Shown here piece after piece: positions 25,967 to 34,540 of a stretch of DNA of 64,000 nucleotides. The stretch lies in assembly GCF_001509795.1 (NCBI RefSeq), contig NZ_LLZN01000059.1, forward strand, positions 24,815 through 88,814, given 5' to 3'. The translations under genes were made by a program, and so were the position numbers. Source of the DNA: Streptomyces sp. NRRL WC-3605 (GTDB lineage: Bacteria > Actinomycetota > Actinomycetes > Streptomycetales > Streptomycetaceae). Below the pieces are notes generated by a model. It made no database searches and was not told the DNA's origin. It was given only the letters and a program-made list of their open reading frames with translations. Numbering within the stretch: position 1 is the first letter of the stretch; each line of letters starts with the position of its first letter.

Positions 25967-27649
25967 TCAGACGGCGGGCTTCCAGTCGGCGGGCGGGCTC
26001 GCTGTCCGCGGGGCGAACAGGGTGCGCAGGAGGGTCTGCTTCCCGAACAGTGTGAGCTGGTCTCCGGCCTTGGGGCGGGCGTCCGACTCCGCCCGCTGGT
26101 TCAGCTGGTACAGCGCCGCCTGGTAGCCGGAGACCGGCTTGTACCAGTCCTCGCCCTGGACCGCGGCGGAGATGGCGGCGCCCATGAACGGCGACACGGC
26201 GTCGGCGATCATCTGGGCGATGTTCCGGGTCCCCTTCGCTCCCGCCCGGGCGGGGATGTAGGTCCACGGGTAGTCCTGGCGGAAGCCGACCAGGACGCCG
26301 AGATCCGGCAGGGACACCGTGGTGGTCCCCTCACCCTGCGGGACGTCGGCGGGGCGGAACTTGATTCCGTACCAAGGGGCGGTGACGCACATGCCAACTC
26401 GGTTGAGGGGGAAGCTGCCGCCGCCGATCGGCTTGCCGGTCGCGGGGTTGACCTTGCGCTTGCCGCGGGTGTCGGCCCACCAGGTGGCCGGAAGGTTCAG
26501 GGCCTGTGCGACGGTCACGACCGGGAGCGCGGGGCGGCCCTGGTAGGGCTCGATCCGGCGGTCCAGCTCGGGCATCCAGTCGGGCAGCTTGCCGGTCTTC
26601 TTGAGCACGTGGGCGAACATCTCGCGGGCCGCCGCCTGGCCGTCGACGTGGTCGGCGTAGCGGGGCTGCTTGTAACGGGTGGCGACCATCCAGGCCCGTT
26701 CGCGGTGGGTGGCGGCGCCGAAGTCTGCGGCGTCCGCGATCTGCCATGAGCACCATGCCCAGCCGAAGCCCTCGACGCTGGTGATCTCGGACTGGATGGC
26801 TTCCGCCAGGGCGGGGGTCTGCTTCAGCAGGTTCGCCGACTGCTCCATGGTGATGGAGATCAGGGGAGCGCCGATCTGCACGAGGCACATGGGCCAGATG
26901 AGCATCTCCGCCATGAGCGCGGTGCGCTCGTCGGAGACCGCCGACGCGGCCCACTCGCGGAACTCAGCCGGGGTCATGTTGGGGGGCAGGTGGCCGCCGC
27001 CGCACAGCTCGCCCCAGCCGTGCGCGTCGGGGTGGTCCTCCATGCCGTCGATGACGCCGGTGAAGTAGTGGTGGGGGCCGCCGTAGAGGCTGCACAGGTC
27101 GTCCACCTCCAGGAAGCCGAACGCTTCGGAGGCCTGCCACATGATGCTCTGGAGTTCGGAGATCTCCTGGCTGTTCCAGGCGGAGCGCTTGCCGCCGTCG
27201 GAGAGGGTCTGGCAGGGGGGCGAGCCGTGGAAGCGGCGGGTGCCGCGCAGGGCGGGGTGGCGGGGGTCCAGCGTCCTGATGTCCGCCTCCACCACCCAGT
27301 AACCGGCCGCCCGGGCCGTGGCCGCTGCGTCCCGGTTCTGCTCGATGAGCACCCAGTCGCCGCCGTCGTCGACCAGCTCGCGGCCGGTGGCCATGCCGCC
27401 CGGTCCGCCGAAGGCCTCGACGCCGCGCTCGGGCTCGCCCTCCTGCCAGGTACGCGCCCAGTGCGGCGGGTAGGGGAACGCGAAGTCGGTGCACGCGCGG
27501 CAGTCGGCGCAGTCCGCGCCGGTCTCGCACACGGTGCAGTTGTCCTCGCACGTCCAGCCGTCCCAGTCGTACACCGCCGGCTGGAAGCCGTTCGCGTACG
27601 GACGCCCGTCCTCGTCCGTGGCTGCGGCGGTGTCGTGCACCTCGTCCAT
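25967..27649 (-). CDS. C5-cytosine DNA methyltransferase with N-terminal Cys cluster
   Basis: 560 residues. Motif I EAFGGPGGMATG (78-89) binds AdoMet; motif IV GSPPCQTLS has catalytic Cys146; motif VI is MEQSANL (Glu269; usual ENV is EQS); motif VIII THRERAW (314-320); motif X RNIAQMIADAVSP (475-487). Residues 34-53 hold six Cys (C34, C38, C41, C47, C50, C53), a zinc-knuckle-like addition unusual for Dcm-type enzymes. The C-terminus has a beta-clamp-like motif, QLTLF (531-535). No restriction enzyme is nearby, so it is an orphan methylase or part of a modification cassette. Driven by one of the three repeated promoters. Confidence 0.88.
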   Translation of the reverse strand: MDEVHDTAAATDEDGRPYANGFQPAVYDWDGWTCEDNCTVCETGADCADCRACTDFAFPYPPHWARTWQEGEPERGVEAFGGPGGMATGRELVDDGGDWVLIEQNRDAAATARAAGYWVVEADIRTLDPRHPALRGTRRFHGSPPCQTLSDGGKRSAWNSQEISELQSIMWQASEAFGFLEVDDLCSLYGGPHHYFTGVIDGMEDHPDAHGWGELCGGGHLPPNMTPAEFREWAASAVSDERTALMAEMLIWPMCLVQIGAPLISITMEQSANLLKQTPALAEAIQSEITSVEGFGWAWCSWQIADAADFGAATHRERAWMVATRYKQPRYADHVDGQAAAREMFAHVLKKTGKLPDWMPELDRRIEPYQGRPALPVVTVAQALNLPATWWADTRGKRKVNPATGKPIGGGSFPLNRVGMCVTAPWYGIKFRPADVPQGEGTTTVSLPDLGVLVGFRQDYPWTYIPARAGAKGTRNIAQMIADAVSPFMGAAISAAVQGEDWYKPVSGYQAALYQLNQRAESDARPKAGDQLTLFGKQTLLRTLFAPRTASPPADWKPAV

Positions 27650-27712
27650 GTCCTCTGTCCTTGATCGTTGAGGCTTCTCGGTGGTGCCGGTCCGGGATTC
27701 CCGCCCCGCTCC
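27650..27712 (-). promoter_or_regulatory. Leader module before the methyltransferase gene
   Basis: Read leftward: a GC hairpin containing GGGAATCCC (near 27693-27710), then GCCTCAACGATC, then AGGACAGAGGAC before the ATG. The last 25 bases are almost identical to the leader of the gene starting at 29888. Confidence 0.6.
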
Positions 27713-28076
27713 GACACTGCTAATTCAATCAACTTTTAGAAGACGCGTCAAGACGTTTGCGCAGGTCACAGGAGGTTTCACCCTGGCGTCCGGACGCCAT
27801 ACGACCGCCTCGGTCGGGGGGCTCCCTCCTCGGTCGGGCAGGCGTCAGCCGACCGCGGGCCGCGTCGGGGTGCCGGGCTCGCCGGAGGCGACCGCCGCAG
27901 GCGGCTTGGCCTGGCGGTCCGGCGCGGGCTGTGGTCCCCTCCGGGTGCCCGTCCGGGGAGGGAGTCCCCCGACCGCCCACCCCCCCCTGCACCATCCACT
28001 CACCGCAAGGTCGGCCCGCGTCCCCCCGCCCCCTCCGAGAGAGGGCCGGGGGGTGTGGGGGGCGGCGCCCCCCGCG
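27690..28076. repeat. Duplicated noncoding block, copy A
   Basis: About 380 bp, clearly homologous by eye to 34590-34985 in the same orientation, covering promoter, leader start and a GC-rich stretch with shared words such as GGCAGGCGTCAGCCGACCGC and a GGGGGG/CCCCCC hairpin near its end. It has no convincing ORF; third-position bias is absent in all frames. It separates the methyltransferase gene from the DUF6248 gene upstream. Confidence 0.75.
27723..27751 (-). promoter_or_regulatory. Repeated promoter, copy A
   Basis: On the minus strand TTGACG (27751-27746), 17-bp spacer, TTGAAT (27728-27723), followed by TAGCAGTGTCGGA. The same arrangement with exactly 17 bp spacing recurs at 29961-29989 and 34627-34655, giving strong internal support for a sigma-HrdB-like promoter. 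Confidence 0.65.
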
Positions 28077-29888
28077 TCACCACAGGGCGGCCTGCAGGGT
28101 GCCCGCCTCCGGTGCCCGGAACGATGTCGCAGCCGATTCCCGGGCGGGCGCGGACGTCGCCGGCGGGGCGCCTGGAGCGGGCTTCACCTTCGCGGCCGGG
28201 CGGGCCGGAGCCGGGCCATCCTTGAGGCACGCGCACCGGCACCACCACACGCACGGTTCACCGTCCGGCCGCAGGATGAGCCGGGCGACGGCGATCCCTT
28301 GATGGTTGGTCACCCAGTCCTGGTTCCTGTCGACGTCCGGGCCGCCCCTCTGCCGGTGGACACAGATGTCGCACCGTCCGTTGAGGCAGTTCCAGCAGGT
28401 GCCCCGCTCACACATGCTCCACCGGGCGAAGCCGTGCGGGTACTTGCGCTCGATCTGCTGGATGTGCTCCGGCCAAACGTGCTCGCGCACCCAGGCGCCC
28501 GCCTCCTCCGGCATGGGCGAGGCGTTGGGGACCGGGTCGATGATGCCCATGATCAGGGCGGCCTGGAAGTTGAGCGCGGCCGTGTCCCGGACCCGCTTGC
28601 GCTCCTCGACGGTGAGGACCCGCTGGGGGCGCCGGATGACCGTACGCACGTCGCGCGCGGGACGCTGTTCGCGGGCGGCACGCGGGGCGAACAGGCGTCG
28701 CAGCAGGGGCTGCTCGGCGCGCACGGCGGTGTCCGGCGGGACGGCCCGGGACGCCTCGGCGGCGGGCCGGAGTCCGCTGCCGGGGCAGGCCTCGGCAGCG
28801 GTGCGGGTGGGCTTGTGGGGGGCCAGGACACCGGCCACGGTGGCCTTGCGCAGTCCGCAGCAGGGGCACCGGACGGCGCCCTCGACGGCGGGAGCCGGAG
28901 CCGGGACGCCGGGGCAGTAGCCGCCCTCGTCCTCCCACTGCTCGGTGGCCTCGCGCTCGGCGCGCACCTCCTGCTCGGCGAGCGTCACCGGCCGCCGGTA
29001 CCGGCCCACGGCGCCGTACTCCAGGGCGGGCAGACGGTGGGCGGCGGCCTTCTTGTCGTCCATGCGCTTGTGCCGCTTCGCGACGCGGGCGTAGCGGGCC
29101 TCGTACGCCGCGGTGTCGCTGTCGTACAGGCCCGCCGGGTGCAGCCGCGCGAGCTCCAGAGCGACCTTGCCCATCGGGGTCGGCGTGAGCACCTGGACGC
29201 TGTCGGGGGCGGCGGCCGCGGTGAGGAACCCGGCGGCGTGCAGGGCCTGTGTCCGCTCCCGGTGGACCCTGCGGCCGCCGCTCCACACGCCGCGCTCGGC
29301 GGCCTGCCGGGCCTGCCCGTCGCGCCAGTACAGGCGGCCGGTCTCCGCGGCCTCCATCACCCGCACGTGCCCGGCGCTCCAGCCGAGTGCGGGCACGGCG
29401 CTCTCGGCGAGGAAGGCGTTCATGCGGGCGAGGTGGCGGTTGTCGCTGTCCATGCCGGTGGCGGCCCGCTCGACGGCCTCCCGCTCGGCCTCCGCGCGGC
29501 GTAGCTCGCTCTCCAGCTCGGCGCGCTCCTGGGCGGTGAGCTGGCGCTCCAGCTCAGTCCGCAGCGCGGCGGCCGTAACCTCGATCCCGGCCGCCTCCTG
29601 GGCGCGCACGGCGTGGTCGACGGCGCCACGGGCGCAGTGGCGCAGCGCACTGCCCGGCATCTGCGGGTCGGCCGCCCACCGCTCGGCCCGGGCGGCGCAC
29701 CCTTCGGCCTCGACGGCCTCCCGGTGCACCGCGTGCATGACCTCTTCGAGGCGCGCTTCGCTGCGGGAGCTGCTGCGGCACATGGCGGTCAGCGCGTGGT
29801 CGTCAGCGGCGGCGGCGAGGTCGGCGGCCTCGCGGGCCACCCGGAGGCAGGTCTGCGGGGTCGGCTCCCCCGGCTCGCTCTCGTCCAT
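28077..29888 (-). CDS. DUF6248-containing protein with long helical N-terminus
   Basis: 603 residues. The N-terminal 200 are coiled-coil helices (LRTELERQLTAQERAELESEL). A middle domain has a winged-helix feel (AERGVWSGGRRVHRERTQAL) and a Cys pair CPCCGLRK. It then carries the motif LLRRLFAPR, also present in the methyltransferase C-terminus. The last 150 residues contain PHGFARWSMCERGTCWNCLN and CDICVHRQRGG, a Cys-rich domain that I associate with DUF6248, normally a free-standing small protein. Probably a fusion. Function unknown; nucleic-acid binding is likely. Confidence 0.6.
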   Translation of the reverse strand: MDESEPGEPTPQTCLRVAREAADLAAAADDHALTAMCRSSSRSEARLEEVMHAVHREAVEAEGCAARAERWAADPQMPGSALRHCARGAVDHAVRAQEAAGIEVTAAALRTELERQLTAQERAELESELRRAEAEREAVERAATGMDSDNRHLARMNAFLAESAVPALGWSAGHVRVMEAAETGRLYWRDGQARQAAERGVWSGGRRVHRERTQALHAAGFLTAAAAPDSVQVLTPTPMGKVALELARLHPAGLYDSDTAAYEARYARVAKRHKRMDDKKAAAHRLPALEYGAVGRYRRPVTLAEQEVRAEREATEQWEDEGGYCPGVPAPAPAVEGAVRCPCCGLRKATVAGVLAPHKPTRTAAEACPGSGLRPAAEASRAVPPDTAVRAEQPLLRRLFAPRAAREQRPARDVRTVIRRPQRVLTVEERKRVRDTAALNFQAALIMGIIDPVPNASPMPEEAGAWVREHVWPEHIQQIERKYPHGFARWSMCERGTCWNCLNGRCDICVHRQRGGPDVDRNQDWVTNHQGIAVARLILRPDGEPCVWWCRCACLKDGPAPARPAAKVKPAPGAPPATSAPARESAATSFRAPEAGTLQAALW

Positions 29889-29950
29889 GTCCTCTGTCCT
29901 TGATCGTTGAGGTTTCCCGGTGGTGCCGGTCCGGGATTCCCGCCCCGTCC
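29889..29950 (-). promoter_or_regulatory. Leader module before the DUF6248 gene
   Basis: Minus-strand hairpin with GGGAATCCC, then ACCTCAACGATC, AGGACAGAGGAC and ATG; near copy of the leader at 27650-27712. Confidence 0.6.
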
Positions 29951-29960
29951 GACACTGCTA

Positions 29961-29989
29961 ATTCAATCAAGTTCTAGGGTGCGGGTCAA
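29961..29989 (-). promoter_or_regulatory. Repeated promoter, copy C
   Basis: TTGACC (29989-29984), 17-bp spacer, TTGAAT (29966-29961), then TAGCAGTGTCGGA, on the minus strand. The upstream flank (GAGCTG-AGCTTGACC) resembles copy B at 34655, but the long GC-rich block is missing here. Confidence 0.65.
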
Positions 29990-30095
29990 GCTGAATTCGC
30001 AGCTCAGAGGGCGGTTTCTCGGTCTCCCCTGTGACATGCGACGGCCAGCGCCTACCCCGTCGGGCGTGGCGCTGGCCGTCGCGTCGCGGTCCGCT

Positions 30096-30704
30096 TCAGG
30101 TCTGCTTGCGGGCAGCGGTGACGATCCGCTTCCAGGTGCTCAGGCCTCCGCCGTGGCGCTCTGCGAGGGCGGCGGCGACCTCGCCCGCCTTCCGGTCCGG
30201 CTCCGCGGCCAGAACCTCGGCCGCGAGCGTGATCCGGGGATCGGGACCCTTCGCCGGCTTGCGGCCGGCGACCCCTGCCCGGCTCCGGCTCATGGGATTG
30301 GAGTCGGCGTACGCCCACAACTGGCGCCGGGTGCGGTACTCGCGCACGCGCCCGCTCGGCAGCTCCTCGACCCGCACCGGAGCGGGCCACCCCGGCGGCG
30401 GGTTCTCGCGGTAGTGGCTGATCGCGCTCACGTCGATGCCGAGCACCCGGGCCTGGTCCGCCGGGGGGAGTTCCTCGTCGGGGTTCCCGCTGCGGTCCAC
30501 GCCGCTCTGGGAGCGCTGGTAGGCGGCAAACCACGCCTCCCACTCCCGCAGCTCCCAGTACAGGGTGCGGCCTTCCCTGCGCGCGGCCGGATGACCGTTG
30601 GCCTCACGGTCCGCCCACAGGTTGCGCAGGGTGGCATCGCTGTAGCCGCTGCGCTCGATCAGGTCGGCTCGGCTGGCGTACTGGCGGCCGTCGATGGTCC
30701 TCAC
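30096..30704 (-). CDS. HTH DNA-binding protein, two MerR/excisionase-like segments
   Basis: 202 residues from GTG 30704, with AGGAG 8 bp upstream. First segment RADLIERSGYSDATLRNLWADREANG resembles an AlpA/Xis winged helix; a second, ARVLGIDVSAISHYRENPPPG followed by LPSGRVREYRTRRQLWAYA, repeats the logic. A possible third HTH, GEVAAALAERHGGGLSTWKRI, is at the C-terminus. Likely the DNA-binding regulator of this cassette, perhaps acting on its repeated promoters. Confidence 0.7.
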   Translation of the reverse strand: MRTIDGRQYASRADLIERSGYSDATLRNLWADREANGHPAARREGRTLYWELREWEAWFAAYQRSQSGVDRSGNPDEELPPADQARVLGIDVSAISHYRENPPPGWPAPVRVEELPSGRVREYRTRRQLWAYADSNPMSRSRAGVAGRKPAKGPDPRITLAAEVLAAEPDRKAGEVAAALAERHGGGLSTWKRIVTAARKQT

Positions 30705-30840
30705 TGCGTGCACTCCTGGTGGTGTCGGTCGTGGATACGATGGTGCCCGGTTCGGTTTTGGGCTTGTTGAGGGCCCTCGGTGGCCGGACCGCCGGCCCGG
30801 CGGGATTCCCACGCTTTTGCGCCCCGCCGGGCCGCTTGAT
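30705..30840 (-). promoter_or_regulatory. Leader module before the HTH gene
   Basis: A strong hairpin built on CCCGGCGGG with GGGAATCCC in its descending arm (about 30790-30830), then CCCTCAAC, a longer spacer, and AGGAG before GTG 30704. The CCTCAAC element is farther from the start than in its sister leaders. Confidence 0.5.
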
Positions 30841-30852
30841 GTCCGGGGCCGG

Positions 30853-31731
30853 TCAGCTCCGGGCGCGCTCGATGATCTCGCGCAGGCTGATCGACTTCTT
30901 GAACTGGTGGCCCATGTCCGTCTCGGCCTGGGCGTACTCCTCGAACAGCTCGGGGTTGAGCTGCGCACTGCGCACGAGGTCGTCGGTGTGCGCGAGCGGG
31001 CAGGCCCGGCAGCTCAGGCGCCGCATGCCTTGGTCGTAGGCCTCGTGATGCTTGATGCCGTTGTCCCGGTGGGCCTTCCAGACCTGATCGGTGCTGAGGT
31101 GGTGGACTGGGAGCCACGTCGTCACCACGCGCAGCGTGCCCTTGCCGCTCATGCGGTGGCGCTCCAGGACCGGCTTCCTGGCGCGGGCCGGGGACTCCTC
31201 GGCGCGCATGCCCATCGCGTACCCGGCCCGGACCGGGCGCCCGAGCCTTAGCTCGGCGCCGACCTCATCCACGTAGTCGCGGCCGACCGCGGTCTTGGTG
31301 TCGCTCGTGCAGTAGCGCGCGAAGTGGCCGGGCCAGTTGCCGTGGGCGCGGATCCGCTGCCACAGCGACTCCCACAGCTTGCTGCGGCGGACGGCGAAGG
31401 GGACGCCGTACTGCTTGGCGTGTGCGCGGGCGACTTCGAGAGCGCCGGGCCACTCGACCAGGTGGCCGCGCTCGGTGGTCCCGAGGTCGCAGTGCAGGAT
31501 GCGGACCTTGTGGAGCTGGCCCGCCTTGTCGGCCTGGGTGCAGACCTCGTGCACCGTGGACCCGCTGTCCTTGCCCCCGCTGTCGCCGATGACCACGACG
31601 TCGTGGGCGTCGAAGTCGAATTCGGCGGGCTCCGCCGGCGACTTCGCTGGCACGGCCGGCGGGGCGAACAGTTCCAGCTGTGCGGCGGCGCACCCGGTGG
31701 CGCACGGCGGGGTGAAGGGCTTGTTCGTCAC
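30853..31731 (-). CDS. PAPS-reductase-like N-type ATP pyrophosphatase (SGGKDS)
   Basis: 292 residues from GTG 31731. PP-loop SGGKDSGST (51-59) binds ATP; FARYCTSDTK (Cys141) and GMRAEESPAR (174-183) match the pattern of PAPS-reductase/DndC-like enzymes; SCRACPLAH (Cys241, Cys244) could ligate a cluster. Such proteins either reduce sulfate or carry out ATP-dependent sulfur or nucleotide chemistry; a free-standing assimilatory role on a plasmid is unlikely. It has a clamp-like QLELF at 18-22. Next to a DNA methyltransferase it may take part in nucleic-acid modification. No dndA, B, D or E is present. Confidence 0.8.
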   Translation of the reverse strand: MTNKPFTPPCATGCAAAQLELFAPPAVPAKSPAEPAEFDFDAHDVVVIGDSGGKDSGSTVHEVCTQADKAGQLHKVRILHCDLGTTERGHLVEWPGALEVARAHAKQYGVPFAVRRSKLWESLWQRIRAHGNWPGHFARYCTSDTKTAVGRDYVDEVGAELRLGRPVRAGYAMGMRAEESPARARKPVLERHRMSGKGTLRVVTTWLPVHHLSTDQVWKAHRDNGIKHHEAYDQGMRRLSCRACPLAHTDDLVRSAQLNPELFEEYAQAETDMGHQFKKSISLREIIERARS

Positions 31732-31825
31732 AGTCGTCTCCTGGTTGAGGTGTTCGGTGTGGTCGTGCCGGGCCCCGGCGGGGGAGCGGGATTCCCGCCC
31801 CGCTCCCCCGCCGGACTTGCGCCGG
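31732..31825 (-). promoter_or_regulatory. Leader module before the SGGKDS gene
   Basis: Perfect hairpin with stem GGCGGGGGAGCGGG paired to its complement and GGGAATCCC at the tip, then ACCTCAACCAGGAG and GTG 31731. Confidence 0.6.
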
Positions 31826-32827
31826 TCACTCGGTCCCGGACGGCGTCCCCTGCAGCGTGGCGAGCCACGCCGTGACGGCCTGGACGCAGTCGGCGAGCTG
31901 GTCGGCCGGACGCGTCGTCAGCTCGCGCTCGGCGCCGGTGCCGTCACCCGCGAGCACGGTCCACTCGTCGCCGGGCGCGGGGGCGCGGTCGACGGTGATC
32001 TCTTCGTCGTTGCCGTAGCTGCCGAGGTAGAGCACGGCGTAGGGCTCGGCCAGCATGTCGGGGAAGTCCGGGCTGGTCTGGTCGCCGCCGATGACGAGCC
32101 ACGTGTTCCCTGCGTCGTCGTCCCGGTGTGCGGTGATGCCCTGTTCGGCGAGGGCCGCCCGGGCGAGCTGCTCGGCGGTCTCCCCCACGCCCCTCTCCGG
32201 CGCGCTGCCGCCGCACTGCTGGACCTGGGTGAGGACGGCTGCCACGAGACCGGAGGTGTCCTCCTCGTAGGGGCGGCGCTGGCCGTAGGAGTCGTACACG
32301 TGGACGGAGCGGCCGTTGCGGTCGATCCGTGACGCCTGCCAGCTGGCGTGGTCCCGCACAAGGTGGTGGATGCTGACCTCGGCGCCGCGCGTGCCGTCGC
32401 GGTCGGCGGCCGTACCGGAGACGGTGATCTCGGTGCCGTCGGCGAGCGGCACGCGGACGTAGCGCCCCGCGCTGTCCTGCCGGTTCAGGCAGCGCACTCC
32501 CGTCGCGCGGAGCTGGGCGAGGGGGGCTGTGATCACCTCGTCGTCGGCGGCCGCCGCCTCGCCGACGTGCTGCTCGATCAGGTCGCGAACGGCCTGCACG
32601 GGCACGTTGCAGCAGTAGCGGCCGTCCATGTTGCCGCCGGTCAGGAACACTTCGGCGGGGTCCTCGTCCTCCCAGCCGCTGGCGTCGGGGGCGGGCAGGC
32701 CGGGCCAGAGGTAGACGTCGACGGCGTCCGCCCCGGCGGCGATGACGCTGATCGTGTGGCCGTCGGCCAGGCGAAGCGCGCCGTTGGTGCTCTGCGTGAT
32801 GAGGCGGTCAAAGCGTGCGGTACTCAC
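31826..32827 (-). CDS. Hypothetical protein, mixed alpha/beta
   Basis: 333 residues, acidic, soluble (ADAVDVYLWPGLPAPDASGW; DRNGRSVHVYDSYGQRRPYE). GTG 32827 has AGGAGAA upstream. Many short strands and Asp/Glu-Gly turns suggest a beta-rich fold. No known domain or catalytic motif. Part of the leader-module gene set. Confidence 0.6.
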   Translation of the reverse strand: MSTARFDRLITQSTNGALRLADGHTISVIAAGADAVDVYLWPGLPAPDASGWEDEDPAEVFLTGGNMDGRYCCNVPVQAVRDLIEQHVGEAAAADDEVITAPLAQLRATGVRCLNRQDSAGRYVRVPLADGTEITVSGTAADRDGTRGAEVSIHHLVRDHASWQASRIDRNGRSVHVYDSYGQRRPYEEDTSGLVAAVLTQVQQCGGSAPERGVGETAEQLARAALAEQGITAHRDDDAGNTWLVIGGDQTSPDFPDMLAEPYAVLYLGSYGNDEEITVDRAPAPGDEWTVLAGDGTGAERELTTRPADQLADCVQAVTAWLATLQGTPSGTE

Positions 32828-32905
32828 AGAGTTCTCCTGTTGAGGTTGTCGGTGGGGCCCGGGCGGGCGGGTATTCCCGTCTCCGCCCGCCCGGGCGGGT
32901 GTGGG
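32828..32905 (-). promoter_or_regulatory. Leader module with hairpin
   Basis: CCCGCCCGGGCGGGCGG-type stem with tip GGGAATACCC (one base different from its sisters), then ACCTCAACAGGAG and GTG 32827. Confidence 0.6.
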
Positions 32906-33511
32906 CTACTGCTGGTAGGCGGTGATCAGCTCACGGACCTTCTCGTCTCCGACGCACCCGGCGGGCGCTCCGAATTCCGCGGAGGCCGGGTGCCGGTGGG
33001 TGCTGGGCAGTTCGCCGTTGCGGCCACGCTGGTGGGACCAGTAGCGCGGACCCTGCCAGCCGCACAGCTCGCACTTCTGCCACCACGGGTTGTCGCTGCC
33101 GGGGAAGCCCGTGTACGGCGTCCAGCGGTGCAGGGCCAGGGCGGCCATCACCTTGGTCGCCGCCTCGACGTTCCGGGGGGTGTGCGGCATCCGCGGGTGC
33201 AGCAGGGGCACCGGGCCGTCGAGCACCGGCACGGCGGCGGTCACGTCCTCCAGCGCCAGGGCGGTGATGCGACCGGCGGCGTACTGGGCGGCCACCTGCT
33301 CGGCGGCCGCGCGGGCGGCGGCCTGAGGGACGCCGCGACGGCCCTGCTCGGGGCGGCCGAGGTTGCGCTCGCCCTCGCTGGTGAGGGTGAGCCAGTCGCG
33401 GTGCCAGCGGAACACGGCGCCGATCACGGTGGTCTCGCCGATCAGGACCGGGTAGCGGCGCTCCCAGTCCGGGGTGCCGAGCCGGTAGGCCAGGGCGGTG
33501 GTGGTGGTCAT
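32906..33511 (-). CDS. Hypothetical protein with C-terminal Cys/His site
   Basis: 201 residues. An N-terminal beta-rich part (VLIGETTVIGAVFRWHRDWL) is followed by an Ala-rich helix and the segment KCELCGWQGPRYWSHQRGR, later HRHP and GCVG, that could bind zinc. The ATG at 33511 follows GAAAGGC. No family recognised. Confidence 0.6.
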   Translation of the reverse strand: MTTTTALAYRLGTPDWERRYPVLIGETTVIGAVFRWHRDWLTLTSEGERNLGRPEQGRRGVPQAAARAAAEQVAAQYAAGRITALALEDVTAAVPVLDGPVPLLHPRMPHTPRNVEAATKVMAALALHRWTPYTGFPGSDNPWWQKCELCGWQGPRYWSHQRGRNGELPSTHRHPASAEFGAPAGCVGDEKVRELITAYQQ

Positions 33512-33602
33512 CTGTGCTGCCTTTCGCTGAGGTTGTTCGGTGTGGGGGCCGGTGGCGCGGGCGGGGATTCCCGCCCCCGCCCGCGTCACCGGCGTCTGTG
33601 GG
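33512..33602 (-). promoter_or_regulatory. Leader module with hairpin
   Basis: Stem CCGGTGACGCGGGCGGGG against CCCCGCCCGCGCCACCGG with GGGAATCCC at the tip, then ACCTCAGCGAAAGG and ATG 33511. Confidence 0.6.
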
Positions 33603-34172
33603 TCAGCGGCAGGTGGGGCTGCCGTAGACCAGGCAGCCGTGCCGCTTGTGGGTCATGAACTCCAGGTGGTCCCGGCACATGCGGGGCGTCCACGGCGTGG
33701 AGATCGGGAAGTAGGTGCAGCCGTCGGGGTCTTGCTGGGCGGCCCGGGCGGCCTCGTCGCCGTCGTACAGCTCGCCGTCACTGCCGCCGTCCGCGATGCG
33801 GATGGCGACCCACCCGTGGCCGCCGCCTTCCAGGTGCCTGTCGATGACCTCGACCATCCGGGCGGCGGCGTTGAACAGGGCGTAGTCGAGACGGGCGATG
33901 CCGGCGGCGTGCGCGTGGCTGACGGCCCGGAGGGCCAGCAGGCTCAGCGACTCCGACCCGGCGTCCAGGACGGAGCCCATCAGCTCGTCCCACTGCAGCT
34001 CGCGCTCGACCGGGTGGTCGGCCTGGCGCTCGACGTGCACCACGCGCCGCTCGGGGATCCGGTCCTCGCGCATGTGCTCGGCCCAGGTGGTGAACGGATC
34101 GCGGTCGTCGGCGATGACGAGGTACACGTCCGGACGCTTCACCCAGTGGGCGGGCACCTGGTTGATGGTCAT
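33603..34172 (-). CDS. Hypothetical protein
   Basis: 189 residues. YLVIADDRDPFTTWAEHMRED and LRAVSHAHAAGIARLDYALFN are the most ordered parts; the end HKRHGCLVYGSPTCR has two Cys. No domain recognised. ATG 34172; the RBS is weak (GAAGGGCC, 12-15 bp upstream). Confidence 0.55.
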   Translation of the reverse strand: MTINQVPAHWVKRPDVYLVIADDRDPFTTWAEHMREDRIPERRVVHVERQADHPVERELQWDELMGSVLDAGSESLSLLALRAVSHAHAAGIARLDYALFNAAARMVEVIDRHLEGGGHGWVAIRIADGGSDGELYDGDEAARAAQQDPDGCTYFPISTPWTPRMCRDHLEFMTHKRHGCLVYGSPTCR

Positions 34173-34261
34173 GAAAAGTGGGCCCTTCGTTGTTGAGGTT
34201 GCTCGGCGAGCCGCCGGGTGGGCGGGGATTCCCGCCCCCGCCCACCCGGCGGGATCAGATG
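34173..34261 (-). promoter_or_regulatory. Leader module with hairpin
   Basis: Stem CGCCGGGTGGGCGGGG paired with CCCCGCCCACCCGGCG, tip GGGAATCCC, then ACCTCAACAACGAAGGG before ATG 34172. Confidence 0.6.
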
Positions 34262-34540
34262 TCAGGCCCGGTGGGCCGGGTTGGTGATCACACGGAACGC
34301 GGTGCCGTTGCCGCCGATCAGGACCACACCACGGGCGAGCTCGGCCACGCGCGCGGGAATCTCGCCGTCCTGGAAGCCAGCCCTCTCCAGCTGGAACCAC
34401 AGGCAGCCCGCCACGTCCTGGGGCTCGGTCGTCCAGTCGCCCTCGGCTGCGGTGATCCACTCCGCGCCCATCGGGCGCCACTGCCCCAAGTGCTTCGAGG
34501 CCTTCCATTCCGCGGGCCACCCGGCCCTAACGTCGGTCAT
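34262..34540 (-). CDS. Hypothetical protein, first gene of the leftward cassette
   Basis: 92 residues, soluble, Trp-rich (GWPAEWKASKHLGQWRPMG; GAEWITAAEGDWTTEP). No family. ATG 34540 with GAAAGGCG upstream. Transcription is expected from promoter copy B. Confidence 0.55.
   Translation of the reverse strand: MTDVRAGWPAEWKASKHLGQWRPMGAEWITAAEGDWTTEPQDVAGCLWFQLERAGFQDGEIPARVAELARGVVLIGGNGTAFRVITNPAHRA

Noticed and set aside
30853..31731. Complete Dnd phosphorothioation system
   Set aside because: Only a DndC-like protein is present; no cysteine desulfurase, DndB, DndD or DndE can be found in the window.
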